DNA of 42,373 nucleotides from Chryseobacterium gleum (GTDB lineage: Bacteria > Bacteroidota > Bacteroidia > Flavobacteriales_D > Sanyastnellaceae): contig CAMCTV010000007.1 in assembly GCA_945878635.1 (NCBI GenBank), forward strand, positions 1 through 42,373, read 5' to 3'. The position numbers were made by a program, and so were the translations under genes. Positions within the stretch are counted from its first letter, which is position 1, and every line of letters begins with the position of its first letter. The notes beneath the pieces are model-generated. The model was not told the origin of the DNA. It ran no database searches and saw only the letters and a list, made by a program, of their open reading frames with translations. Shown one piece after another: positions 27,023-36,701 of the stretch.

Positions 27023-27502
27023 TTATTTGCGTGTCAAATTAAACTTGTAGGTAACATTTTTAAATCCACTGGAACACACCCTGTTAATGGAAAGATTCAT
27101 TTCACTGCTGTTGGCCGTAACCATTGAACCCAAAGCAATTTCAGTGGTATCACTGCTGTTGACCAGGTATAGGGCAGACGGAGCAATGACATCATCCAAG
27201 AACCACGTTCCTTGATCACCGAAGAAATTTCTTCCTTTTGTGATATCAACATGGTACTCATGGCTTGCGGCATCAAAATGAATCGTCATTGGCGTAATGT
27301 TCTCTCCGGTGTAAAAACTAGTGAAATCTCTTTGCTCTAGAATGGGACTGTTTGGATCTTGAATGGTGAATTTGGACAATTCCCACATGCCATCCATTCC
27401 AACTTCCTTGTTGGTGAGCTCGCCAAGGTCACCTTTTATTTCTGGCTTACAAGCTGCCACGCTCATGGCTAAGGCAGCGTATATAATGAATTTCTTTTTC
27501 AT
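27023..27502 (-). CDS. Small lipoprotein, lipocalin-like (DUF5004-like)
   Basis: The 159-residue protein has a signal peptide with lipobox SVAAC (lipid-attached Cys at 18) and a beta-rich body with GMWELSKFTIQD, the N-terminal style of DUF5004/lipocalin-like proteins in Sus-type loci. The function is unknown; by position it is a surface or periplasmic accessory of the SusCD pair. It lies 14 nt after susD and 1 nt before the SusE/F-like gene, clearly in the same operon. Confidence 0.65.
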   Translation of the reverse strand: MKKKFIIYAALAMSVAACKPEIKGDLGELTNKEVGMDGMWELSKFTIQDPNSPILEQRDFTSFYTGENITPMTIHFDAASHEYHVDITKGRNFFGDQGTWFLDDVIAPSALYLVNSSDTTEIALGSMVTANSSEMNLSINRVCSSGFKNVTYKFNLTRK

Positions 27503-27516
27503 TTAATTGAATGTTA

Positions 27517-29241
27517 TTAGTTACAACCACCTTCTGGGTTACCTACAAACAATGCGCTGGTGAACTCATTGTTTGGGAATTGCAAAGCCATTCCTGGACA
27601 ATTCCATGGAGAAGATCTGATTCTTAAATTAGAATTGCTTTCGATGGCAATTCGGCGGAATTGATCCAACCACTTTCCTTCACCGATGGTTTCCAAACGG
27701 TATTCTTTTCTGGCTGCGGCTTTTACTTGATCGACAGAAGATGAGGTAGATAAAGAATTGTCTTGGCTGTAGGCTCTAGCGCGAATGGCATTGATGTCAG
27801 CAATGGCCTCACTTAGTCGACCAGTTTGCGCATAGGCAATGGCCTCAGCACGCATCAACATCATTTCTGTTTGGTACATCAAAGGAATATTGAACGCTAC
27901 TTTGTCTTGGAATTTGGTCAACGTGATTTGTGATCCGCTGGTTGACATCCAAGCTTTTCTTTTGTCTGCGCTGTTCTGGTTGATCAATTGCACAAAAGGA
28001 ACCTCAACCTCATTGCTTGAAGCAAAAGATGCATCATTCCATAAAGTTAAGTTAGGAGGCAGCACGCCCGATGCATTGTAGTTTCCAATGAAATCATCGG
28101 TTCTCACATCGTTGCTAAAGCTAACAATTTTGAAAATGGATTCTTTGTTGTTGGAGGCTGTCAAAGCAGGCACACCGCCGGTCTCAGCAGTGAACGTTGT
28201 CAGAACTTTGCCAGCATTGTTTAATGAACCTCCAAATGAGTAAACAACTTCTCCGCCGGGATTCAAAACATCTAAGCTAATGTTGGATGTTTTTCCTCCA
28301 GGAACATCGCAAATGAGTTGATAGGTTACTCCGCTGATCATCGGAACTGATAATTCAACCGGAATGGTGTCATTATTGGCATTGTCAAATGTGGCAACGA
28401 CACCGCCGTTTCCAGTGATGGAAAGAGAGGTGTTGTTCCAAACACTGGTTGCATTTAGATTCAAACGAATGGTGTATTCAATCAAAGTGGGGAATCGATC
28501 AATGGAGTATTGCTCAAAGTTGTTGGCATTGATGACTTCATCACTGTATTGAATGGCTTTGTTGTAATCGCGCATTTGGAAATAGATCATGGCCAAAGCT
28601 GCTTTGGTAGCATTAGCATTAGCATAATTTCCATTGGATGATGGCAGTGTATTGGCTGCAGTTTCCATCTCTGAAACGATGAAGTTGTATACTTCCGCAA
28701 CTGTGTTTCTGGCTAGTGGCTCGTTGGAAGCTTTGTCACGAATAACAATACCCAAATGGCTGTTGTCTGAAGTGTAACCGAATGGTTGCGCCCAAATCTT
28801 TACGACATGCCAATGACAGAAAGCACGGATAAAGCGAGCCTCAGCTTCCATTCTTGAGCGATCAGCATCTGATAATCCTTCGATCAAATCAAAGTTCTCT
28901 AGAAGTGAGTTGCAGCGATAAATGGCATAATAAAGATCTGCGTATACACCATTGGTAGTAGGTGTAAAGAAGTTGGTTTCTTTGTTATAGATCGCTTGAA
29001 AGTCCAATCCAATGGGCGTTGCCAAGTTATTGCTTAAAAGTTCAGCCAAGTTTTGATATGAGCCGTCGAACACATTGGCCATCACATCGTAACAACTGTT
29101 CAATAATTTTTGTGCATCTTCAGGTGTCTTTAAAGCATCTTCCGCAAGGATAGCTCCATTGGGAGGGTAGTTCAACATTTTTTCGCACGACACCAATCCC
29201 AAAGTGGCGATGGATGCTGCAATGATGATATATTTTTTCAT
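27517..29241 (-). CDS. SusD/RagB family nutrient-binding lipoprotein
   Basis: SusD proteins are surface lipoproteins that cap the SusC transporter and bind the glycan. The 574-residue protein has lipobox LGLVSC (Cys19), TPR-type helices (about 40-245, with RFIRAFCHWHVVKIWAQPFG and ATKAALAMIYFQMRDYNKAI) and the C-terminal DINAIRARA and KEYRLETIGEGKWLDQFRR motifs. Between the helices and ESIFKI there is an unusual beta-rich insertion of about 105 residues (about 258-363). ATG at 29241 is used; the in-frame TTG at 29253 is unlikely. It lies 12 nt after susC. Confidence 0.93.
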   Translation of the reverse strand: MKKYIIIAASIATLGLVSCEKMLNYPPNGAILAEDALKTPEDAQKLLNSCYDVMANVFDGSYQNLAELLSNNLATPIGLDFQAIYNKETNFFTPTTNGVYADLYYAIYRCNSLLENFDLIEGLSDADRSRMEAEARFIRAFCHWHVVKIWAQPFGYTSDNSHLGIVIRDKASNEPLARNTVAEVYNFIVSEMETAANTLPSSNGNYANANATKAALAMIYFQMRDYNKAIQYSDEVINANNFEQYSIDRFPTLIEYTIRLNLNATSVWNNTSLSITGNGGVVATFDNANNDTIPVELSVPMISGVTYQLICDVPGGKTSNISLDVLNPGGEVVYSFGGSLNNAGKVLTTFTAETGGVPALTASNNKESIFKIVSFSNDVRTDDFIGNYNASGVLPPNLTLWNDASFASSNEVEVPFVQLINQNSADKRKAWMSTSGSQITLTKFQDKVAFNIPLMYQTEMMLMRAEAIAYAQTGRLSEAIADINAIRARAYSQDNSLSTSSSVDQVKAAARKEYRLETIGEGKWLDQFRRIAIESNSNLRIRSSPWNCPGMALQFPNNEFTSALFVGNPEGGCN

Positions 29242-29253
29242 GTTCAATTTCAA

Positions 29254-32200
29254 TTAGAAGTTAGCGGATAGGCGAAGGTTAAAGCTACGCTCTTGCATTG
29301 GGGTTAAGTATGTTACGTTGGGACTCAAGTTTCTATCTTGAGCGTTTTCAAAGTCACGAACAATTTCAGGATCCAATCCAGGGAAGTTGGTGATGGTGAA
29401 TACATTGGTAACAAAGAATCCCCAGCTCAAGGATTTCAATTTCATGCGCTCAACAATCTCTTTGTCCACATTGAAATCCAAAGAAAGGTTTCTCAATCGC
29501 AAGAAGTCTGCATTGTACATGAACAATGACGTATTCCACCAAGGGAAACCAGTAGGAAGGCCGTAGTTGGTTTCGTTCAAAGTCAATTGTCCATAGGTGG
29601 TTTCATCACCAGGATTTTGCCAACGGTCTAAGATTTCATCTCTCATGTTCCAACCTGTTACAACACCCAATTGACGCTTTGCAGAGGAATCAAAGATTTT
29701 TGCTCCTAAACTGTATGTACACAATGCAGAAAGCGTGATGTTTCTGAAAGTCCATGTATTGGTGAATCCACCATACATTTTGGGCAATCCACTTCCTACA
29801 TATTTTCTGATGCTGTTGTCATAATCATAAGTTTCATCTCCTTCAAGGTCCAGATAAACGGGTTTACCATTGGCAGGATCAATATGAGAGAATTCTACCA
29901 AATAGAATGAACCAATGGGCTTACCAACGATAACACGAGAGTCATTTGTTCCGCCACTTACGGCATCGGGTGTGTAATTACCGATGCTCACCAACTCATT
30001 GTAGTTGTATGAGAAGTTGGCCGTTGTTTTCCAAGACAATTTGCGATCTTTCAACCAGTTTACTGTGGTGGTTAATTCCAAACCTTGGTTTTTCACCTCA
30101 GCTACGTTGTCCCAGAAATTGCTGAAGCCAGTTGAGGCAGGCAAGCTAACATTCATGAGTACATCACGGCTGTATTTTCTGTAACCTTCAAGTATTACGC
30201 TCAAACGATCTTGCCAAAATCCCATTTCAATAGCAAACGAAGAGTTGTTGGTTGTCTCCCATCTCAAATCCGCATTTCCGCGTTGCGTAGGGAAGATGAT
30301 GGGTTGTTGATTGTAGAACAAACCATTGTCTGCTTGTGAATAGGTAGAATATTGCGCATTGGCAGGAATGCTGGAGTTACCTGTTAAACCAAAGCTCGCG
30401 CGAACTTTCAAGAAATTCATCACTTTGTTGTCTTTCAAGAATTTTTCTTCGCTAGCGATCCATGCCGCGGAAACAGATGGGAAATTACCAAATTTATTGT
30501 TGGCTCCAAATCGAGAAGATCCATCGCGGCGGAAAGTGGCATCCATGTAATACTTCTCTTTGTAGTTTAAACTTCCTTTGGCGAAGAAGCCAAGGAAAGT
30601 GAATTGTTCTCTGTTGTAGGTGTTGCGGATTTTTTCACCGGTCATGTCAACATCTGTAAAATCTTGAACACCTTGCTCAAGGTTCGCGTAGTAGTCATTG
30701 TAAGCACTGGTGGTGCTGGTTTGCAATTCATGACCTACCAATAAGTTTCCATTGAGGTGTTCATGCAATTCTTTGTTGTATTCCGCAGTAACGTTATAGC
30801 TGTAATTGCGGACAATTCTCTGATCACTGCTGAAATTACCGAGGCTATTGTTTTGATCTAGTGCGGCTGGATTTAATCTGTTCTCTCCAATGTGCATGTA
30901 ATCCAAACCACCTGTAGCAATGACAAACAAGTTTTTCATGGGGTTGTAAATCAAACGACCGGTATTGATCAAACGGCTTTCAACGTTAGCCCAGCGGCGC
31001 AACTCGCGCATGGCCACAGGATTTTTTGAACCACCAAACTCATCTTTCCAATAGAAATAATCTCCGGGTTTATTGACTACATTTCCTGAAGCGTCAAAAG
31101 TAGTGTCTTGGTGATAAACAGGATAGTAGGGAAGGGCATTGGACATGGCATCTCCTAATCCGCCTGACCAAGCTGCGTCAATACGGTCATTGGTACCTCT
31201 GGTTCCAGACAATGAAAGATTGACTTTCAATTTTTTACCCAACTTGAATTCAGGGTTAACGCGAACAGACAATCGCTTGTAGGCATTGCCAATCATGAAA
31301 CTTTCATTGTTATCATATCCCAATGAAAAATAGACATTGTGCTTTTCGCCACCATAACGAGCACCAAATTGCGCACCGTACTTTGAACCTAAACCTACGG
31401 TTTGTGAAACCCAATCGGTATTGGTTTCCATGGCCTTCATATAAGCTTCTTCTCTGACCGCAGCCGCATCTGTGGCAGTTGACATATTGGGTAACCAAAC
31501 ATATCCGGTTCCGCCATCATTTTCCCAAGCCTCTTGGCGAATGGTCAAATACTCTTCTGTATTCAACATGTTGGGACGCGATGCAGGTTGAGATGTTCCA
31601 TTGGTCAAGTTCAAATCAAAGTTCCATCCTTTTTTGCGGGCTTTTTTGGTGGTGATGATGATAACGCCATTGGCTGCACGAGAGCCGTATTCACCTGCGG
31701 CTGCGGCATCCTTGCGTACTTCTACGTTTTCGATATCTGCGGGATTGATTGAGGCCAATGGATTGTTGTTCATTGCTCCTGAATTGCCACGCAAGAAGTA
31801 ATCATTGGTAATCGGAATACCATCAACGATGTACAAAGGATCTCCACCTGCTGAGATAGAACTGATGCCTCGGATTCGAACAATAGACCCTGAACCTGCC
31901 ATTCCCGAACCTTGAGAGATTTGAAGACCTGCTGCTTGCCCTTGCAAGGCAGCTTCAAAAGAAGGAGTTCTTACTGCGGTGACATCTTTTCCGTTGATTT
32001 TTGAAACAGCGCCTGTTGTGGGCTTATTTCTTTCGATACCATATCCGACAATCTCTAAGTTGTCCAAGGTGATGTCATCATTGAGCATCTTTACGTCTAG
32101 CGGCAATTTTTGTCCTGCAATTAAATTGATGTTGGATTCAAAGTTTTTAAAACCAATCAATGTGTAACTTACAGTGTGACTACCAACAGGTAAATCCAAC

Positions 32201-32376
32201 GTGTACTTGCCGTTGACATCCGTTTGCGTCCCTCTGGCCAATTTGTTTACAGAAACGACCACCCCCGGCAAGGGTGCGTTCTTTTCGTCTTTCACTGTTC
32301 CACTGATGCTTTGGGACCAAGCTTGAATGCTCAGACCTGCCAGCAACAGCAACATCAGTCGTTTTACTTGAATCAT
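29254..32376 (-). CDS. SusC/RagA family TonB-dependent transporter
   Basis: The 1040-residue outer-membrane protein has a signal peptide (ending QAWSQ) and the carboxypeptidase-like N-terminal domain (SGTVKDEKNAPLPGVVVSV, about 25-100). The plug domain shows QGSGMAGSGSIVRIRGISS, DPLYIVDGIP and the family box GVIIITTKK. The large barrel ends in NLRLSANF. With SusD it imports oligosaccharides using TonB energy. The gene follows the amylase by 21 nt, so amylase, susC and susD form one operon, and alpha-glucan oligomers are the likely cargo. Confidence 0.96.
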   Translation of the reverse strand: MIQVKRLMLLLLAGLSIQAWSQSISGTVKDEKNAPLPGVVVSVNKLARGTQTDVNGKYTLDLPVGSHTVSYTLIGFKNFESNINLIAGQKLPLDVKMLNDDITLDNLEIVGYGIERNKPTTGAVSKINGKDVTAVRTPSFEAALQGQAAGLQISQGSGMAGSGSIVRIRGISSISAGGDPLYIVDGIPITNDYFLRGNSGAMNNNPLASINPADIENVEVRKDAAAAGEYGSRAANGVIIITTKKARKKGWNFDLNLTNGTSQPASRPNMLNTEEYLTIRQEAWENDGGTGYVWLPNMSTATDAAAVREEAYMKAMETNTDWVSQTVGLGSKYGAQFGARYGGEKHNVYFSLGYDNNESFMIGNAYKRLSVRVNPEFKLGKKLKVNLSLSGTRGTNDRIDAAWSGGLGDAMSNALPYYPVYHQDTTFDASGNVVNKPGDYFYWKDEFGGSKNPVAMRELRRWANVESRLINTGRLIYNPMKNLFVIATGGLDYMHIGENRLNPAALDQNNSLGNFSSDQRIVRNYSYNVTAEYNKELHEHLNGNLLVGHELQTSTTSAYNDYYANLEQGVQDFTDVDMTGEKIRNTYNREQFTFLGFFAKGSLNYKEKYYMDATFRRDGSSRFGANNKFGNFPSVSAAWIASEEKFLKDNKVMNFLKVRASFGLTGNSSIPANAQYSTYSQADNGLFYNQQPIIFPTQRGNADLRWETTNNSSFAIEMGFWQDRLSVILEGYRKYSRDVLMNVSLPASTGFSNFWDNVAEVKNQGLELTTTVNWLKDRKLSWKTTANFSYNYNELVSIGNYTPDAVSGGTNDSRVIVGKPIGSFYLVEFSHIDPANGKPVYLDLEGDETYDYDNSIRKYVGSGLPKMYGGFTNTWTFRNITLSALCTYSLGAKIFDSSAKRQLGVVTGWNMRDEILDRWQNPGDETTYGQLTLNETNYGLPTGFPWWNTSLFMYNADFLRLRNLSLDFNVDKEIVERMKLKSLSWGFFVTNVFTITNFPGLDPEIVRDFENAQDRNLSPNVTYLTPMQERSFNLRLSANF

Positions 32377-32397
32377 GATATAGGTTTTGGTTAGTTT

Positions 32398-35300
32398 CTA
32401 TTGTTTGGTGATGGTTGTATTAAAATACATTCCGTTTTGGTTGCGGATACGCAAGGTGTAAATGCCCTTGGCCAATTGGTTACCTTCTATTGTTAATTTT
32501 TCAATGGATTGATTGACTACTTTTTCAAACACCAATCGCCCTGTATTGTCGTATAGTTCTATGTTGTTAATCTCAACGGCAGCTTTGAATTGAACATTCC
32601 AATCTTGTTGGGTCGGGTTGGGATAAATCACTGATGTTGCAAAAATATTTTCTTCCACTCCGACAATACCTGAACAGCTGCAATCATTGTTGTAAACATC
32701 ATTGGTCGTGTTGGCGTTTCCATCGTCACAAGCATCGCCTGGGAAGGCACAGCTTCCATTGTCTACAACAGCTTGCGCGTTGTAATTGCAGGCGGCAACA
32801 TCCATGCAACCAGCAACCAATTCAGTTCCCTCACAAACACATACTTCATTGATGATGTCGTTGATGGTGTTCGCATTTCCATCATCACAAGGTTCATTGT
32901 AAGTTGAGCAAGAGATGAGGTCGGGCAGTGGTAAGGCTTGATCGGTATAAACGTGGTATTCACCAGGAGCAAAATTGAATGTTGCTGCGGTATTGGTGAC
33001 ATTGATGGATTCTCCAGTGAAGTAGTCATACCATGTTCCAGAATGCGTAAAGCCAGGAATCATGTTGATATTGATGACATCAAAGTTGCCCACCACAACA
33101 GCATCCATGCTGGAACCATCCAAAATCAAACGCTTTCCTTTACCTGAACCATCTAATGTGTAGGTGTTGGTACTGAATGTTTGGTAGTTCTTTTTCAAGT
33201 GGTTAAGTGCGGCTGTTACTTTGTAAAGATGCAATCGATTGGGATCATCGTAATATTCCCAATGGATGGGTTTGGGTGAAGTTCTGCAGTTGGTGTTGAT
33301 GGTTCCATTTTCACAATAGTTGATGGAATAGTCATACCCCAACTCACCAAATTGCCAAATCATTTTAGGACCAGGGATTGGAATTAATAGGCAATGGGTC
33401 AACTCTTGTCTTTGCAAAGCAGTAGCTAAATTCTGAACATCATAGCCACCATTGGAGTTTCCAAAGTTGATGTTCTTGTAGGTTAGGCGCTCCTCGTCAT
33501 GGCTTTCCGCATAAGAAACCAAGCGGGGCTGGCTCCAGCCGCGGGCTTGATACGAAGCCCAATTGATGTCGCCGGAATATCCCATACTGGCCTCGCTGTA
33601 GTTGTGGTTGATATTTCCCCAAAGCATAAAACCAATGTTACTCAATGCAATTTCTTCTGAGTTGTCAGCAAAATGCTCAAGTATGGCATAGGAACCTGCT
33701 GATGCAGATTGCATGTGGGAGTAATAGTCTGACCAAATGTTTACGCGACTTTGATCGTATGCTCCCCAAGCGGCGATGTTTCCAAGGGTATAGTTCTGCG
33801 TAAATCCTTTGGACAAGTCAAAACGATATCCATCAATGTGGTATTCCGACATCCAGTAACCCATAACACGTTTGCTGAAGTTGCGCGTGTGCGTGCTCTC
33901 ATGATTGAAATCGTATCCTACGTTGAAATCGTGGTAAGGCGTTTGATTGAACCATGGACTTTCAGCTGTGGGTTGACCATAATCTCCCGCATCTGGATTG
34001 AAGTACATGCGTACCATAGGATTTTGACCAAAGCTATGATTGAGAGCAATGTCCATGATTACCGCTATGCCTCTATTGTGGGCTTCATTGATAAAGGCTT
34101 TTAAGTCTTCTTCTTTTCCATAAGCTTTGTCTGGAGCGAAGTAAAACGATGGATTGTATCCCCAGCTGTTGTTTCCTTCAAACTCATTGATGGGCATCAA
34201 TTGGATTGCAGTGACACCGAGTGTCTCGAGGTAGTTTAACGTATCGATTAGATTTTGATAACTTTCTTCTTCCATGAAGTCACGCATCAACAATTCATAG
34301 ACCACCAATTTTTCTTTTGCTGGTTTTATGTAGGCTTGATCCGTCCATGCGTATGGAGTTTGGTTGGTTTCTAATACTGAAACAGGCTCAGTTGTTAAAC
34401 CGTATGGATAAGGTTTGATATTGGGGTAAATACTGGTGGAAATCCAAGGATCATTCCACTGATCCAATACTTTATCTGCATAAACATCAGCTACTCTTAG
34501 ACCTTCAGCATCAATATGGTATTGGAAACCATATTCCACATTGGGCTCTAAACCGGCAATTTGGATCCAATACCTTTGACCATCAGGTGTGCGGTTCATG
34601 TAGTAATCTAGATCTAAATTCCAGTTGTTGAAATCGCCAACAACAAATACGTAATCTTTATTTGGTGCGAAGAGCTGCAAAATAACGGTGTTGGCGTTGA
34701 TGTAATTGATTCCATCCACAACGCCTGCAGGACTTGCAGCAATGTTCACAGCTGGTAAAATCAAAAAGTAACATGTGTCTGTAATGGTTTCGGTTCCATT
34801 GTTGGCAGAAAATACAACTTGATATTCTCCAGCATTGGCGCTATTGAAATTGTAAGTGATGCTGGTGGCATTGCTCAAGCTGCTGACCACATTCCCATTG
34901 ACTGAAATTGACAAATTAGATGCGGTAGATGCTACACCGGTGATGGTGTTGTTTGAATTGGGTTGAACAATTGATGAAACTGCACTTGGAAGTTGTAAAG
35001 TGGCATTGTAACCACCTTGATAAATATCCAAGGAAATATCAGAACCATCGGCATTGCGACCTACAGTTGTTCCACTTTGATTTCTGAAAACAAACTTGAG
35101 TTGGCTTATTGTTTCTCCTACATTGAGATTGTAAAACGTTTGCGGAGTAATTACAATTTGGTGAAGGTTATTTCCCAATGGAGTCATAACTACAGTTGGA
35201 TCAGCCACTCCCCAGTTTCCCACTACATGTTGCCAATCATTGGGACCGTTGCTGTTACCCGTGATACAACCTGTGTGAGCATATACAGGTGTAAATCCTG

Positions 35301-35445
35301 TTAATGCGGCATTGCCAGTAGTGGTATTGTAATAAATGGTGATCTGATCGGTTTGCGTAGGAAACGCAGGACTGGTTGTCAAAATTTGTGCGTATGCAGC
35401 AGATAGCCCCATAAACGCTAGGATAGCAAGTGCAATCCGTTTCAT
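32398..35445 (-). CDS. Secreted multidomain GH13 alpha-amylase with T9SS sorting domain
   Basis: The 1015-residue protein has a signal peptide (1-20), an N-terminal starch-binding-like domain (about 21-130), an Ig-like domain (about 150-230) and a CBM48-like unit with VVGDFNNWN (about 235-330). The GH13 barrel (about 380-740) has DIALNHSFG, nucleophile Asp in GYRFDLSKGF (about 540), acid/base Glu in AILEHFAD (about 588) and AESHDEER (about 647). Two Cys-rich CDDGNANT repeats and a Por-type C-terminal domain (about 940-1015; YPNP, LYDNTGR, LAKGIYTLRI) end it. The latter marks export through type IX secretion. ATG at 35445 follows an in-frame TTG. Exact product specificity is not known. Confidence 0.93.
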   Translation of the reverse strand: MKRIALAILAFMGLSAAYAQILTTSPAFPTQTDQITIYYNTTTGNAALTGFTPVYAHTGCITGNSNGPNDWQHVVGNWGVADPTVVMTPLGNNLHQIVITPQTFYNLNVGETISQLKFVFRNQSGTTVGRNADGSDISLDIYQGGYNATLQLPSAVSSIVQPNSNNTITGVASTASNLSISVNGNVVSSLSNATSITYNFNSANAGEYQVVFSANNGTETITDTCYFLILPAVNIAASPAGVVDGINYINANTVILQLFAPNKDYVFVVGDFNNWNLDLDYYMNRTPDGQRYWIQIAGLEPNVEYGFQYHIDAEGLRVADVYADKVLDQWNDPWISTSIYPNIKPYPYGLTTEPVSVLETNQTPYAWTDQAYIKPAKEKLVVYELLMRDFMEEESYQNLIDTLNYLETLGVTAIQLMPINEFEGNNSWGYNPSFYFAPDKAYGKEEDLKAFINEAHNRGIAVIMDIALNHSFGQNPMVRMYFNPDAGDYGQPTAESPWFNQTPYHDFNVGYDFNHESTHTRNFSKRVMGYWMSEYHIDGYRFDLSKGFTQNYTLGNIAAWGAYDQSRVNIWSDYYSHMQSASAGSYAILEHFADNSEEIALSNIGFMLWGNINHNYSEASMGYSGDINWASYQARGWSQPRLVSYAESHDEERLTYKNINFGNSNGGYDVQNLATALQRQELTHCLLIPIPGPKMIWQFGELGYDYSINYCENGTINTNCRTSPKPIHWEYYDDPNRLHLYKVTAALNHLKKNYQTFSTNTYTLDGSGKGKRLILDGSSMDAVVVGNFDVININMIPGFTHSGTWYDYFTGESINVTNTAATFNFAPGEYHVYTDQALPLPDLISCSTYNEPCDDGNANTINDIINEVCVCEGTELVAGCMDVAACNYNAQAVVDNGSCAFPGDACDDGNANTTNDVYNNDCSCSGIVGVEENIFATSVIYPNPTQQDWNVQFKAAVEINNIELYDNTGRLVFEKVVNQSIEKLTIEGNQLAKGIYTLRIRNQNGMYFNTTITKQ

Positions 35446-35477
35446 TGGCAAGTTAGTTTTTTGTTTAGGTTAGGAAA

Positions 35478-35508
35478 CAAATATAAGAAAGTGTGATTTG
35501 TACACCAA
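35478..35508 (-). promoter_or_regulatory. Promoter of the amylase-susCD operon
   Basis: On the minus strand TTG (35508-35506), a 20-nt spacer and TATATTTG (35485-35478) fit the Bacteroidota consensus, with one base short of TTTG at -33. The leader to the amylase ATG is about 30 nt. No regulator gene lies next to it. Confidence 0.65.
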
Positions 35509-35516
35509 GGATGTTC

Positions 35517-35551
35517 AAAAAAAATAAAAAGGCTGCAAATGATGCAGCCTT
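35517..35551 (-). terminator. Terminator after the aminotransferase gene
   Basis: AAGGCTGCA (35529-35537) pairs with TGCAGCCTT (35543-35551) around a 5-nt loop. On the minus strand the helix is followed by a long T-rich tract. It lies 24 nt after the aminotransferase stop and before the amylase promoter. Confidence 0.9.
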
Positions 35552-35575
35552 CAATATTTGCTTTTCGCGTTCGAA

Positions 35576-36700
35576 TTAGAAAAAATCCAAAACACTTTCA
35601 ATGATGTACGACTGCATTTCTTCAGTCATTTCTGTGTGAATGGGCAATGAGATAACGTTTTGACAAAGAATTTCTGTAAGCGTCAATGACCCAGGTTCAA
35701 AGTGGGCTGATGCATATCCTTTCTGTTTGTGCGCGGGCAAAGGGTAGTAAATCATAGTAGGAACACCTTTGCCTTTAAGATATTCTTGCAGCTCGTCCCT
35801 ATTTACGCCACATAAGGTTAAGGTGTATTGGTGAAATACGTGCGTGCTGTTGGGATTGCGAACTGGAATTTTAATGTTGGGATGGTTATGAAAAGCTTGA
35901 TCATAAGCATCTGCGACAGCGCGTCTCGCATTGCTGTAACTTTCCAAATGGGGCAGTTTGCACAAAAGAATGGCAGCCTGTATGGTGTCTAATCTAGAGT
36001 TTACCCCAACAATATCATGGTAGTATTTGGTCTTTTGCCCATGATTGGCCACCATGTTGATCTTTTCGGCTAGTTCGTCATCATTGGTGAAAATGGCTCC
36101 ACCATCACCATAGCAGCCCAAATTTTTTGAAGGAAAAAAGCTCGTTGTGCCGATGGTTCCCATACATCCAGCTTTGCCTTGTCTTCCATCTGAAAAAGTA
36201 TAGGTTGCACCAATGGCTTGGGCAGTGTCTTCAATGATAGCCAAGTTGTGTTTTTTACCAATGGTCAAAATAGCTTCCATGTCCGCGCATTGTCCGTACA
36301 AATGAACAGGTACGATGGCTTTGGTTTTAGAAGTAATGGCCTTTTCAATGGCTACTGGATCTATGGTAAACGTATCGGGGTTGATCTCTACAAAAACGGG
36401 CGTTAGTTTTAACAAGGCAATGACTTCACAAGTAGCGATATAGGTATAGGATGTCGTAATTACTTCATCTCCTGGTTGCAGATCCAATGCCATCATGGCA
36501 ATTTGCAGCGCGTCTGTTCCATTGGCGCAAGGGATAACATGTTTAACCTGAAGGTGCGCGGCCAATTGAGAGGCAAACTGCTTTACTTGTGGTCCATTGA
36601 TAAACGCTGTTTGTTCAATGACATCTAAGATGGCTTGATCTACTTCAGATTTTATTTTATCGTATTGACCTTTGAGGTCAACCATTTGAATTCCGTTCAT
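35576..36700 (-). CDS. DegT/DnrJ/EryC1/StrS family sugar aminotransferase (WbpE-like)
   Basis: This PLP enzyme family transfers an amino group to a keto-sugar nucleotide in surface polysaccharide synthesis. The 374-residue protein has CANGTDALQIAMMAL, the VPVHLYGQCADM segment, the pocket IIEDTAQAIGA and the PLP lysine in SFFPSKNLGCYGDGGA (about 188). Closest by eye are WbpE/WlbC-type UDP-sugar aminotransferases, but the substrate cannot be fixed. No other sugar-nucleotide genes are nearby. It starts 1 nt after the coiled-coil membrane protein gene, an unusual pairing. Confidence 0.92.
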   Translation of the reverse strand: MNGIQMVDLKGQYDKIKSEVDQAILDVIEQTAFINGPQVKQFASQLAAHLQVKHVIPCANGTDALQIAMMALDLQPGDEVITTSYTYIATCEVIALLKLTPVFVEINPDTFTIDPVAIEKAITSKTKAIVPVHLYGQCADMEAILTIGKKHNLAIIEDTAQAIGATYTFSDGRQGKAGCMGTIGTTSFFPSKNLGCYGDGGAIFTNDDELAEKINMVANHGQKTKYYHDIVGVNSRLDTIQAAILLCKLPHLESYSNARRAVADAYDQAFHNHPNIKIPVRNPNSTHVFHQYTLTLCGVNRDELQEYLKGKGVPTMIYYPLPAHKQKGYASAHFEPGSLTLTEILCQNVISLPIHTEMTEEMQSYIIESVLDFF

Positions 36701-36701
36701 G

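Noticed and set aside
32640-32920. CDDGNANT repeats in DNA considered as a short tandem repeat or CRISPR-like element
   Set aside because: They are two Cys-rich protein repeats within the amylase; spacing and sequence follow codons, with no spacers or leader.
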